Positions 21,266 to 34,200 are shown, numbered from the stretch's first letter. The stretch is DNA of 64,000 bases from Chlorops oryzae (GCA_020466095.1 CM035807.1:40478982-40542981); one strand, 5' to 3'. Notes: generated by a model not told the origin, from the sequence alone. Program-made: numbers and translations.

Positions 21266-23535
21266 TACAGGATGAGGAGCGTCATCAACGAACGGATGTT
21301 CCATAAACTGAGTCCGTATGGCGTAACAAAGAAGAATGCTACAAAAATAGTTTTAGCCGACTGCACCTGGCAAGCCGCGACACATATCGTAACCGTTCAT
21401 ATACAGCTAGGACCAAGTACGCAGAAAATTCCCCTTATTGTGCTGCCAGACATGCAAGAAGGCATGCTTCTAGGGATGGATTTCCTCAGCAAAGCAGGCA
21501 CATTGATGAACATCGGGGTCAACACAACTTGGATAGCCGACTCAACGGAAAAAGAAGAAGAAAAATCCAACAACGCACTGCATCTCCAGACAATCGACTA
21601 CGAGAACATGGAACCTTAACCAAAAGACAAGGATTCGTCACTAAAAACTATCAAGGATTTCTATGCACACGAACTAAAGGAGTTGGAAAGCATCCACGCA
21701 TCATCCAACTTTGCAAAACACCAAATTATCATGAAAAATCCCCGGCCATTTAAGCAAAGATACTTTCCAAAAAATCCCGTCATGCAAGAAGCGTTAAATT
21801 AATAAATCGCTAAATTAATCCAATTGGACTGCATTGAACCTTCTCAAAGCCCACACAGTTCATCAGTAATTATGGTGCGCAGGAAAGATGGCAAATGGAG
21901 GTTATGTCTCGATTTTCGACAACTCAATACCCTTTACGCCGCATTAACTATATACTGGGTCGCCTATGAGACGCAAAATACATCAGTAGTTTAGATTTGA
22001 AGAATGGGTATTGGCAAATCCCACTCGAGGAGACCAGTAAACAATACGCCGTTTTCACCGCTCCCGGAAGAGGCCTTTTCCAATGAAAAGTGATGCCTTT
22101 CGGTCTGCACTCCGCCCATCTACTTTTCAACGAGGTTTGGAGAGCGTTATTTGAGATAAAGTACCTGGGACATCTGGTAACCTCACAAGGCATACACAAA
22201 AATTCAGACAAGGTCGCCGCCATTAAAGAATTTACACCGCCGGTCAACATAAAACGGCTGCGCAGAGTCTTAGGCATCGCCAGGTTGTATCGACGGTTTG
22301 TGCCAGACTTCTCCAAGATTGTACACCCCATGATAACTCACCTCCAAAAGGGTCGCCGATAGAAATGGACTCCGGAACAAAAAGACGCATTGGAACTACT
22401 AAAACAAAAACTGACTGAGGCCCCAGTCCATCCTAACATGTCCAGATTTTTCTAAACCATTTATTTTACAAACAGACGCAAATGAATATGGCTTAGGAGC
22501 CGTGCCGACACAGGAGTTGGAAGGTAAGGAACGAGTGATCGCCTACGACAGCAGACATTTGAACGGGCGGAGCTTAACTATTCTACAACTGAAGCGGAGC
22601 CGCGAATAACGGTGTAAGTGACAAATTTCACATTCTTGCAAATTTACCGTGTCATTCAGTACTTACAAGACCAACACGCTTCTTTAAGGTTCCGCAGTAT
22701 TGAGAAATGTCCAAGAGTTGACCAAATAAAAACTTTTTTCTGATAGCTCAAAGGACTAGAGTATTATTTACAGTGAAAGTCCGAAAAATAGGTTCAAAAA
22801 ATTTGTCGCTTACAACGTTATTCGCGGCTCCGCTTCAACTAAAAAAGAATGCCTGCCTATCGTCTGAGGAAAAAGAAAAATTAGGCATTATCTAGAAGGT
22901 TTACATTTTATAGTTATAACCGATCACCTGGCACTAAAATGACTAAACTCTATCGATTGCCCTACTGGGAGAATAGCTCGTTGGGCCTTGGAACTACAAC
23001 AAAACTCGTTTGATATAAAATACGGACGCGGCAAATACAACGCTATTGCAGACGCACTACCATGGCAACCCCTCGACAAGATATGTCAAATAACTGCGGA
23101 CGAGCCCGTCATAACAGAGCCAAGGGAGTGGGTCCAAAAGCGGATAAAAGTGACACTTGAACAACCCCAGAAATTTCCAGACTACCAGATCATTGAAGGA
23201 AACCCCTCTCGCTACCGTGCGAGGGTCTTACAAGAAAACCACGATGACGCAACCGCAGGACACCTCCAAGTAAAGAAAACCATTAGTCGCATTGCTATAA
23301 AATACTTTTAGCCTGGATTCCACAACGACATCAGGAACTACGTCAAAAAATGCCTAAGCTAACAACGGTATAAGAATCAACAGCTGAGACAAGGGGGGCA
23401 TATGCGAACACAGGTTTCCGAGGAACCTTGGGCAGTGCTGTGTGCAGATTTCGTAGGACCCCTTTCCCGTTCATCTCACGGAAATACATACCTACTAGTC
23501 CTATTCGACAAATTCTCCAAATGGGTAGAGCTAGC
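21266..23535 (+). pseudogene. Ty3/gypsy pol remnant (protease, RT, RNase H, integrase start)
   Basis: The order is an aspartic protease-like region with G-M-L-L-G-M-D-F-L (about 21467), an RT start with D-G-K-W-R-L-C-L-D-F-R (about 21890), S-S-L-D-L-K-N-G-Y-W (about 21990), V-M-P-F-G-L (about 22090), then Y-L-G-H (about 22160). RNase H pieces, an integrase H-L-Q-V-K-K segment (about 23260) and an integrase core start with A-D-F-V-G-P-L (about 23445) follow. Stops and frameshifts are frequent. The catalytic Y-x-D-D block expected between V-M-P-F-G-L and Y-L-G-H is absent, so RT carries an internal deletion. The copy at 56345-58396 shares the same lesions. Clean homology to it ends abruptly at 23535. 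Confidence 0.85.
22592..22835. mobile_element. 244 bp MITE inserted in the gypsy RNase H region
   Basis: The perfect inverted ends AAGCGGAGCCGCGAATAACG / CGTTATTCGCGGCTCCGCTT are flanked by CAACT on both sides (22586-22590 and 22836-22840). The second gypsy copy has the uninterrupted sequence at about 57050-57058 (ACAACTGAAAAAGAATG in the same sense), giving an exact empty site. No ORF. I cannot assign the superfamily; the duplication is 5-6 bp with one mismatch. Confidence 0.9.
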
Positions 23536-26500
23536 CCAAGAAATTTTTCAAAAAATAAAGTTTACCAAATTGAAAAACCAGAAAAAAATTTTCGAATACC
23601 GAAAATTTAGAAAAAAATTTGTTACTCCAAAACCGTGAAAAAGGTTTTTTGAAACAGCACCCACAAAACGCAACCTCCAAAAAACACAGCCACGAGAAAT
23701 AAGAAGGGACATTAGGCGAAATTTTCAGAATTTATTTTATTTGCAATTTTAGGTTTTTCTTTTTCAAAAAAATCTACCTTTTCTTTTACAAATTTCAAAA
23801 TTTGGTGAACTTTTGCCCCGAACGAAACGAGCCAGCAATAAAAAATTAAGGGCGGATTTAAGGGGATTGTTTTCAAAAACATTTTTAATTGGGACTTTTT
23901 ACAATAAGTTTTTTTCTAATACAAATCGGCCCAAAATTTTCCCGGCCAGGGAAACCACAAACACGAACGAATAACAAGTTATATACAAATAATACAAAAT
24001 TTGAGAATTCCTTGGGACTTAACCCTTCCCCAAACAAAAAGAATTTATTGGGTTTGGATAGGCCGATTTTCCAAACCCCGGACCTCCCAACATGTTAAAC
24101 TTTTTTAAGCCCTTTTAGGGCTTTTCCAACAGGGTTTTACAATCAAGCAACCGGAAATGGAATGAACATCCCAAGGCCCATTTGTAGGAAATAACCTCGA
24201 ACCTTTAACCAAATCCTTTCTTTTTATTTAAGCTAAATTTTAAAGCTCCCGGCCCAACGAGATTTTCCCAAAACCAAAGAGCGGGAAAAATAAAAATAAT
24301 TGTTTTGGGCCCGAAGAAAATTATTTTCGCATATTATAAGTTATATGCCCCAAATTAATTTTTTTTGAATGGGGAATTTTAAATCACAAGGCTAAATTCT
24401 TTTGTGAAATTTTACAAATCAAATGAATTATTTTAAATGAAACAAATTGGTTTTATTAAATTATTCCAATTTGCCGTTACACTTTGTTCCAAACTTTCAT
24501 TATACAGAAAACAAAAATATAGAAAGGAGGAAATAATAACGAGATCAAGCAATTTTTACCTGTTGAAAGTCCTTTTTGTAAAATATCTTTTAAACCCTGA
24601 TTTAAAGAATTCAAAATTCTGGTAAAGTCGGTTGTAGCAGCAGGTTTAAGGTGTGACTCGCACAGGAAAAATGTTTTGATAAAAAGGGCATTACAGGACA
24701 AAGTTAGTAACGATACCTCCAAAATCTACTTTCGAATCGTATCAGGAAACAGTCGATTCCTGATACAACTGTACTCTATCTGTAGGCGTAAATCAATATT
24801 GCAAATCCATAATCAACAAGAATAAATATTTTGACGGCCTGTCAGTAAAGAGCAAAATAAGCGATGAAGTCACTTATCAATTCTACCCGAAATTTGAACT
24901 GCCTACATGAAGTTTGAACCATTGCAGTTATAGTGTAAATTATATTTTCGATGGAAGTTTATATGCTGTTTATATACATATCATTGCGTCACACGACGTG
25001 AGTGGGTCCTTAAACCACGACTGAGCAATCCGCAGCAATCCTTTCGAAACGCACTAAACCAATGGCAATGCTAGCAAAATAACTGCAGATTTCTTCCACC
25101 TTGCCATACATCACAGTTAATACATACTTACAATTTTTTCCAAATTTCCAGTAGAGCTTTTGGACCCTACTAGATATCGGAGGCATGAGTAGCCTTTAAT
25201 TGACGCCTGCTTCGGAAATTTCCAGACAAACCTTGAGTCTTCGTCACTGACGATATTCGACCAGAAGATGTAGTGTTGCAAATGATACATTTAATACGTA
25301 CGGTATATCAAACCAGAACAGTTCGGCCTGCACCCCCAGAATCAACCTTTAAAAATGCGGACGAACATTAGATGTGGATGTCCTTTCAAATGTTCACAAA
25401 ATTGGAACAAATCACCACGAGCATCCCAATTACTTTCATACAGATATGCGCAAACAATGGATACACGTCCATAATGCTGCGCCCAAACAAGGGGAAGATA
25501 CGATTAATAATCTCTGCAATTCAGAAATAATTCACAAAAAGGGAGAAACTGAGAAAACTTTATTAATTCAAATATTACCTTATAGCGATTTCAAAGAAAC
25601 TTCGTCGCCGCTCAAACATGAGACAAAACTATGACTAACTCCGAATTCAATTACACCAGGTTGCAATTTATTATATTTTGTTTCCAAGCCCGAACGGTTG
25701 CATCATTTGGATACTCACAGAACCATTTTGTATAATTACCATCCGAAATCAATCCTAAAGAAAAATAATAATATGTAATCAAAAAATACGTAACCAAACT
25801 TCTACAAAATAGACTATGAAATACTCATTTTTATATGTTTTACAGTCAAGTAGAAATTTCGTAGTATAGGTTATAGCTAATTGCAGAATTTTAAATCGTA
25901 TTCTCTACGATAGTCTGCAACAAAAATTCCAAAGGAAATGATAGTAAAATTGAAATCCAGACATAACAAATTCGCTATTTTTGAAAAGAAAATGTTTGAA
26001 ATATCTCAACATTTAAATTTCTTTTTAATGAACATTTACTGCAGTATTCAGAAAACATTTTTACTGAAAAAATCGCAGTACTCAGTTAACATTTTTTTTA
26101 TGGAAAAAGTTCAGTGTTCAGAAACTTTAAATTTTTACTTAAAATTTGCAGTATTCATCTGATTTTAGCTTATACACTAAACACATTGCATTATTCCTGT
26201 ACCGTTCAAATTAATACATTTAATGCTCAATTGTTTTATCTTCAATCTGATTTCAAATACCTATGAAATGTCCCGTAACGTTAAGAATTTTACTGCAGTG
26301 ATCCCATCCCTAGCTAATATGACTTATAGCATTTACACCAAAATAAAATCCTCTATTTCTTTGTATACAAGACTTCAAGATTTAACAATGCCCATTCCAT
26401 AATAAATAAATTAAAAAACATTTTCTTTGTCCTGTCCTATGCTACTAATCGATTTATTTTTCGAAGTGCTCCGAGTTTCTTTAAAAAAAACCGCCAAAAT

Positions 26501-27561
26501 GTCATTGATTAAGCGCTATATACCCATGAAACTGATCCTTAGAAGCCATCACTTCAACGATTATTTTAAAATGCCCCGAATTTTTTGAGTGCCTATAAGC
26601 AAATTGATTTCACGTACTCACGACTGTGAACATGACGCGACTGAGCTTTTCCACTTAAACGCATCGAGTAACAACAATAAAGCATAGACCTTGTTATTTG
26701 CATATCACCATTTCACCTGACAATACCCATTGATACTCAGCGCTACGTTATTTTGACGATAAATGACCTAAAGCTGAGCGCCAACAATTTAATCAAGTAT
26801 TTTTTTGATAAACTTATAGCTTAACCAACCTACCCTACTTTGAAATAAATCAAACCAATTATAAAATTATTTCGCAAATCGAGCACGGACTATTCAAAAT
26901 TATTCTGGGACCACGGACTTGACCGAAAACTGGCTAGACATGCCCGAGTAAAATGGGAATTGGTCACACTTTATAAATATAATTATCTTTAAACAACATA
27001 AACTCGCCATTTCCGGACTATTCCTGAAAAAAATCAGCCGATTATCTTGAAAGCCAAAGTATAGAAATAATCCAGTATAAATATCGAAATTAAAATGTGG
27101 TTAAGCTATTTCGTCTGTTATCAATGTTAGCTTTGTTCGAATTCTGATTAAGAAGAAAATGAAAGTATTATGAAACTCTTAAGAAAACATCTGTTTCTAA
27201 AACCGAAATGTTTGGGAGTAGAAAATTCACGTGTCCAATTTTCAACAATAGTTTCTTAGTGCAACAATTAAAAGCTCACTAGATTTGTTTTCCGTTCCAA
27301 TTTTTGACAATTGTGAACTCCAGCCTCGATTTTCAATTTCACCGTGTTGTGAACATTATATTTTTTATTTTACGATGTCAAAACATTGTTATAATCTAAC
27401 CCTCAGTGTTCTTAAAATAAATTTAATCGCAAAAATCGGATTAAGGAATATTCGTGACCACAATCGAAATGGCATGTCCTCGAGTAAAAGAAGCATCTGG
27501 TCACACTTATATAGGTTCTATAAACTAGAACTGCATATATTTAGCGCGGACATTCACGAAA
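23536..27561. other. Noisy rendering of gypsy 3' end, LTR and flank
   Basis: This stretch aligns in order, with very many substitutions and indels, to the reverse complement of clean 52528-56345. Examples: GGGAGAAACTGAGAAAACTTTATTA (about 25542) against the LTR start at 54951; CCGCTCAAACATGAGACAAAA (25609) against 54880; GAACATGACGCGACTGAGC (26628) against 53600; TTAGTGCAACAATTAAAAGC (27257) against 52860. The transitions to near-identity at 23535 and about 27562 are abrupt. I infer an unpolished gap fill. No ORF here should be trusted. Confidence 0.75.
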
Positions 27562-30155
27562 GTCTTAATCCTGCGTCCCGTGAACAAATCGGAGATCCCG
27601 CAAAATTTCGCGAAGCTCTGTTTTTTATTATTAAATATAACTTCCATCGCACCACTACTACTTTAATTAATGTATCAAAGTCATACTCGTAGCTTGTTCT
27701 CATGGAGTTGGGAAGTAAATGTTTCGGCTCTCTGAAACGCGATGGAACTTCATCCGTTCTCATAGTGCAATCTTGTTTTGTTTTACTGATGCCAACAAAG
27801 ACATTTCTTGCGCATTGTGTCGCTAAGAGTTAGTAGCAATGCTGTGCGTTGGTTGTTTCTTTTTGTTTTTAACAGTGAGTAAAAAATTTGTTTGGTGTGG
27901 TATGGAGAATGAATGTAAGTTAATTGTTGTTCACACAAAAATTTTCAACAATGTATCTTTTTATTTATTTTTCTTTCTGTCCTTTCATTTATTTCCCACT
28001 TTTTTCGAGTATTTACGAAAACAAGCAGGGTTGATATTAAATTTAATTTGCTTTGTTCCTTGCTTCGAACTGAAGCAAACAGAGATATTGTTTCGGGCTT
28101 ACAAAAATTTGTATGGCGGAGCGCGTGAATGATAAGAACAAACCAAGATAATTATCGTCTTACCATTCGTCATACCGTCACTACAAGCAGATTGCCATAT
28201 GCTTTGCTGAATATACACTTTGTTTGCAAGAAATGTATGTAAATGAAATCAGTAAAGCGCATTTTTTGGTGATAAAAATTTTGTAGGCGGAAAAAAAATA
28301 TGGTAAAGATAGACGCATTTAAGAATATTTTTTATCTCAAATATAATTTAAAGCACTCTTGCTTAGAATTCTATTTTTAAAAAGAACCCATCATTGCTGT
28401 GTGCAAACGTTGAGTCAGATAAATACCAAATTTTGGCGGATAGTGAAGAATTGAATTGGATCAAAAGCTTAAAATTTTCCTAAATGTTTCTTTTCTTAAC
28501 TCATCTAAGCTTTAATTGAAAGTGTGATTTTGTTTCGAGAAACCCTTTCTTTTTGATTTCAGATGATCCCTAAGTTATCCTTTCTTATGACCAAAATCCC
28601 GCGAATGTTTTATATATCCTTTTTTTTTTAGCCAAACAGTTATACGTACCCTCAGTAAAAATAATGGGCTTTCAATATTTCTGGTTTGTGTCTAAAACAT
28701 ACAATTTTATTGAGTTTTAAAAAACAAGCGTTCTATATTGATTGTTGTATATGAAGTCGATTGTGAAAACCAGAATAAACCATAATAAAACAAGTAAGAA
28801 AGCTAAAGTCGGTCAAGCCCGACTTTGAAATACCCAGCGTCCCGACATTACGAGCGCACTATGGTTTGCTTCTCTATTTGTGGGCGTGGCAGTGGGAGGG
28901 CAACATAAATTATTTCCCTACACCTTTCATTCGCTCTTGGTGAACCCATGTTGCGAATTTGAAGCTTCTACGCCTTTTACTTCGGAAGTTACGAAAAATC
29001 TTCATTTGTGGGCGTGGCAGTGGGCAGGCCACATAAAATTTTTTCCTACACCTTTCATTCGCCTTGGTGAACCTATGTTGCGAGTTTGAAGCTTCTACGC
29101 CTTTTACTTCGGAAGTTACGAAAAATCTTCATTTGTGGGCGTGGCAGTGGGCGGGCCACATAAAATATTTTCCTATACCTTTCATTCGCCTTGGTGAACC
29201 TATGTTGCGAATTTGAAGCTTCTACGCCTTTTACTTCGGAAGTTACGAAAAATATTCATTTGTGGGCGTGGCAGTGGGCAGGCTACATAACATTTTTTCC
29301 TACACCTTTCATTCGCCTTGGTGAACCTATGTTGCGAATTTGAAGCTTCTACGCCTTTTACTTCGGAAGTTACGAAAAATCTTCATTTGTGGGCGTGGCA
29401 GTGGGCGGGCCACATAAAATTTTTGCCTACACCTTTCATTCGCCTTGGTCAACCTATGTTGCGAGTTTGAAGCTTCTACGCCTTTTAATTCACAAGTTAC
29501 GATAAGCCCTTATTTGTGGGCTTATTTGTGGGCGTGGCTCAAGGAGGGCGGCGTCCATTTTTTTCCAGGATATGTCCCTTTTCGTAGTTTACCAGGACAC
29601 CAAATATCAATGGAATGTGTTGCGTGTTTCGCAAGTTACAAGCATTTTACTGAAAACACATTATATTCATTTGTGGGCGTGGCAGTGGGCGGATGTCTCC
29701 TATTTTTACTTAGGATCATACTCGGATCCCGATATACGTGTGTGCCAAATTTCGACTTGATTGGTCCAGCCGTTTCGGAGGAGATCCGACCACGGACGGA
29801 CGGACAGACGGACGGACGGACAGACGGACAGACGGACAGACGGACGGACGGACAGACGGACATGTCTAAATCGATTCAGTTTTTGATCCTGATCATTTCT
29901 ATATATATATGTCTATATCTCCGGAGCTTAGTTCTCCCTGTTACAAGATTCGCACAAAACTAATATACCCCGCTTACGCTGGGTATAAAAAGTTTCTGCG
30001 ATTCTGAGCAGATAAAATGAAATATGTGTCTTGTTGTCTATGTTCTGTGCTTACCGGAAAATAAAAACTAATCGTTGAGCTCGGCATGTTACATGTATTC
30101 TTGTCAAATATATATTATTGAAAAGTTAAAACGTTTCAAAATGTTTCTATTTTAG
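27562..30155. other. Upstream flank/intron of Frmd8, copy 1
   Basis: Near-identical to the reverse complement of 51134-52527 except for the 1.2 kb family A element at 28791-29990. The 97-codon frame at 27839-28132 is present in both copies, but it is hydrophobic, low in complexity and unrecognised. It may be intron. The upstream Frmd8 exons (FERM F1 lobe) were not found here. Confidence 0.55.
28791..29990 (-). mobile_element. Family A rolling-circle-like element, copy 2, with empty allele in contig 4
   Basis: Reversed copy of the element at 10755: CAAGTAAGAAAG plus hairpin AAAGTCGG-TCAAGC-CCGACTTT at the left, five roughly 127 bp monomers (about 28880-29500), a (GGACGGACAGAC)n tract (29798-29861), and the CGCTTACGCTGGGTATAAAA end at the right. 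The other contig reads CATAATAAAAAAAAGTTTCT at the same place (about 51292-51311), so the element sits inside an A/T homopolymer with no unambiguous target duplication. This fits insertion between T and T as reported for Helentron-type elements. Confidence 0.9.
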
Positions 30156-30931
30156 GGATCACAGAATATTGGAGCTGTTATATGAAGAAGCCAAGCAAAA
30201 TGTGCTAGTAGGTCGCTATGTAATGGAACCCATCCATGCCTTGATGCTGGGTGGCATTCAGGCGCGTATCGAGCTGGGTCCATATAATGCACATTTGCAC
30301 ACAGTAAGCTTCTTCAGGTAAATTTCCTTTTTAGCTTGCATATGCTAACATTTTACTAACATTTAAATTTTGTTTTTTTATGAAAATAGAGAGAGTCAGC
30401 AAAGATTTCTTCCAAACTACGTTGCTAAAAGCATTAGTTGGGCATGGCTTCCAGTCAGCCGCAAGAATTCAGCAGAAGTAAAACTACTAGAACAATATAA
30501 ACGTGTACCACAATCTGCCACGACAAGAAAATTAATGAAAAAATATCTGGAGTTTTGTTGGACGCTTCCATTCTATGGGTAATAAAAACTTAAGACATTC
30601 ATGAGTTTTGTAAAAAATTCTTTTATATATCTAGCGCCGCGTTTTTTTATGGTCAAATTGAGCAGCCGATTCGGGGGATCTTGAGTTTGGTCAGTCACAC
30701 AGATAAAGAGATTTTAGTTGCAGTGAACGAGCGTGGAGTTTTTGTAATCGATCCAGAAGAATGTGTAAGGCATTTACCAGAAAAAACATTTTTTTTTAAA
30801 TAACAAAATTTATTGCAATTTTCTCTTTTAAGACGCTGTTATTAGGACTGCGATTTGAGGACTTAAGTTGGGACTTTGCTAAGCCCAGTGCAAGCGATGA
30901 CCCAGAATGCTTAACTTGTATATTTATCCAG
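30156..30931 (+). CDS. Frmd8: Frmd8/Bili FERM-domain protein, four internal exons, copy 1
   Basis: Exons 30156-30317, 30390-30578, 30635-30764 and 30833-30931 splice with GT/AG borders into one open frame of about 193 codons. Exon 1 gives L-L-Y-E-E-A-K-Q-N-V-L, exon 2 ends in W-T-L-P-F-Y-G, exon 3 starts A-A-F-F-Y-G-Q-I and ends V-F-V-I-D-P-E-E-C, and exon 4 has L-L-L-G-L-R-F-E-D-L-S-W-D. These match the F2 and F3 lobes of FRMD8. That family binds the LRP6 co-receptor and dampens Wnt signalling (Drosophila Bili), and in mammals FRMD8 stabilises iRhom/ADAM17. The N-terminal F1 exons and all exons after the last donor (GTAAGT at 30932) are missing. Transposon sequence begins about 300 bp downstream, so introns may be long or the gene broken. 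The exons look functional: no stops, good splice sites. Confidence 0.85.
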
Positions 30932-31189
30932 GTAAGTCTCTGAAGTTTTTATACCCGTACCAAGTAATATAAGGTCAAACATTTTGTACATTCGTCCAGT
31001 GCGCTACTTATATCGCGTATACATATGATGTTTCACTCTGATGTAATTTGCTTTAATATTTTAATAAAACACTAGCACTTCCACATTTTTTGAAGCTGTT
31101 TCAGCTTGACAGCTGTTCGCGTATTTTCATTTTTATTTCAAAGGCCAAGAAATCTGTCCACTTGCAACAAATTAAGTTAATCTATTTAT

Positions 31190-31197
31190 ATGTACAT
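31190..31197. other. Empty target site of the foldback transposon
   Basis: ATGTACAT occurs once here, in TTTATATGTACATATTA. In the second copy of the locus the same 8 bp is duplicated on both sides of the 2.6 kb element at 47470-50090. Confidence 0.9.
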
Positions 31198-31239
31198 ATT
31201 ACTATTTATTTCTAAATCAAATTTTAAAAATTGACAATC

Positions 31240-34200
31240 TGGACCAGTCTACAAGTGAACCGTCAGGTACAAGCCAATTCAAAAATAAAAAAACCAGTTC
31301 GAAAGAAAGAGATCGAACTCTACCAGTGGAATAGTTTCTCCTAGCGGTAAGAAAAATATCCCTAACAACACTCCTAAGAGTATTTTACAAATTCCCCGTT
31401 GGACGCTCTTCCTAGAGATGTAATTGAACTAAATTGGTTCAAACAAAGTCTAATAGTTGCTGAAATGAGAGCAAAACAAGCAGCAGGCTGTGTTAATCGG
31501 TAGGCACCGTTATATGAATATTACGAAGAGGAAAAGAAGCCCTACCGGAAAAAATGACAACAGGGCCAAACTTAATAAAATGGAAGATCCTGCTTCCCAA
31601 GACACACTAATTGGTAATCGGTTTGCTCCACTTGCTGCAATTTCTGATGAAAATTCAACAGAAAATCAACCAAAAAAAAAGTATTTAAACCGCCCCCAAT
31701 CTATTTGCGCGAGCGGAGCTCGAATGCACTTGTTGCCAAATTAGCTAACTTGTTAGGAAATAGCAACTTTTACGTAGTTCCCTTAACTAGGGATAATATC
31801 AATGAAACTAAAATTCAAACGAACACGGAAGATAGTTACCGAAAAGTTGTAAAAGAGTTTGAAGGAGCGAAAAAAAAATTTTACACATACCAACTTAAGA
31901 GTAGCAAAGATATTACAGTGATGATCAAAGGTATTGAAACAGATGTTGACACAAACGAAATAAAGAGTGCACTAGAAGAGAATGGTTTTCACGCCAGATC
32001 GGTTATAAATATATTTAATAAATCAAAAGCTCCATAGCCTATGTTTAAAGTTGATATGTTGCCGGACAACTTAAAACTTCAAAAAACCAAATCCATCCGA
32101 TATACAATTTGCAATTCCTGTTGCATCGTAAAATAACGGTAGAAGAGCCACAAAAAAGAAACGGTCCCATACAATGTGCCAACTGCCAAGAATTTGGACA
32201 CACAAAATCGTATTGTACATTGCGCACCGTGTGTGAAATATGTGGCGAGCTTCATCACAGCTTAGTCTGTGAAAAAAAATCAAAAAATGATCGCAAATAA
32301 CTTAAATGTAGTAACTGCGAAGGAAATCATTCTGAAAATTTCAGAGGTTGTCTAGTTTATCAAGATCTGAAAAAACGAATCAATATTAAAAAAGAATCAG
32401 CTCGTAATCCTACAAAAAATATTACTGTTTCGGTACCATTATACTCTCACAACCTTAATTTGAACACTGTAACTCCAGGAGTTTCTTATGCAAATGCACT
32501 AAAATCCGTGACCCCTATTAGTGCTCCTACTAACAATAACAGTAGTCTTGAGATAATGATATCTACTCTAACTCAAAAATTGTCCCAATTTATGCAAACA
32601 ATGCAAAGCTCACTCGACAGAATTGTGCAAATGCAAACACATTTAATGACAGTACTTTTGGCTAAAATATGAATTGCCTAAAAATGTGTGCCTGGAATTC
32701 AAACGAGTAACCCAAGCATAAGCTAGAAATTCAGAATTTCTGATATCAGGAAGAAGTTGACGTTATGCTTCTATCTGAAACACATTTAACAAACAAAAAT
32801 TTATGCTCAATCCCCGGGTATATTTTTTATCAAACTAACCACCCAGATGGCAAGGCGCATGGATGCTTGGGTATACTTATTCGTAGAAGAATACAACATT
32901 TTATTCTAGATTCTTACAGTTATGATTTCCTTCAGGCAAAAACGCTTTGCGTAATAGTGAGAGGTAAAAATCTAGTTTAATCGGCGATTTATTGCCTACC
33001 TCGTTTTAGCATAACGAAAAAAATGTTCTTAGACTTCTTTAAGACATTAGGTGATAAGTTCCTAGCAGCAGGAGACTATAATGCAAAGCACACTTTCTGG
33101 GGTTCCAGAACGTGCAATCCTTAGGGTCAGCAATTTTACCAGACAATTGTCAATAAAAACAATTCTATAGACTTTGTATCTCCCAAACAGCCAACTTATT
33201 GGACAACAGATCTCCAAAAAATTCCAGACCTCTTAGATTTCGGAATAACTAAAGGTATTTCAAGAGAGCTTATTTCTGCAAAAGCAACAACCGACCTCTG
33301 CTTAGATCATTCCCCAGTTGAATTTGTTTTGAACAAATATCCGGAACCAGTTGAACGCCCACCCAGCTTAACAGATGCAGGCACAAATTGGTTAAAATAC
33401 AAAAAGCACATAAGTGCGCATATTCATACTAACTATAAAATTGAATGCATTGATCATATTGACGATGTCGTTACTAATTTATACTCTTATTTGGCATCAG
33501 CAGCGCAAAAATCGACTCCTCATACTAAATATAGAACAAAACAAGTAAGAAAGCTAAAGTCGGTCAATTTGAAATACACAGAGTCCCGACATCATGAGCG
33601 GACTATGTTTTGCTTTTCTATTTTGTGGGCGTGTCAGTGGGCGGGCCATTATTTCCCTACACCTTTCATTCGCCTTTGTGAACCTATGTTGCGAATGTTG
33701 CTTTTATGTGTTTAACTTCGGAAGTTACGAAAATTCTCCAGTTGTGGGCGTGGCAGTGGGTGGGCTACATAAATTTTTGTTCCTACAACTTTCATTTGCC
33801 TTGGTCAACCTATGTTGCGAATTTGAAGCTTCTACGCCTGTTACCTCAGAAGTTACGAAAAATCTTTATTTGTGGGCGTGGCAGTGGGCGGGCCACATAA
33901 ATTTTTTTCCTACACCTTTCATTCGCCTTGGTAAACCTATGTTGCGAATATAAAGCTTCTAGGACTGTTACTTCACAAGTTACGATAAGCCCTTATTTGT
34001 GGGCTTATTTGTGGGCGTGGCTGGAGGAGAACGGCGTCCATTTTTTTCCAGGATATGTCCCTTTTCGCAGTTTACCAGTGCACCAAACACCAATGAAATG
34101 TGTTGAGTGGTTCGCAAGTCACAAGCATTTTACTGAAAACACCATAAATTCATTTGTGGGCGTGGCAGTGGGCGGATGTGTCCCATTTTTACGTAGGATC

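Noticed and set aside
23889..27692. Open frames in the noisy block
   Set aside because: The block is an error-rich version of 52528-56345, so frames there are unreliable.
28880..29963. Frames up to 172 codons in the family A element, also at 10859-11761 and 33594-34434
   Set aside because: They arise from the ~127 bp monomers being free of stops in one frame; the peptide is simply the repeat and overlaps the GTCCGTCT tract.
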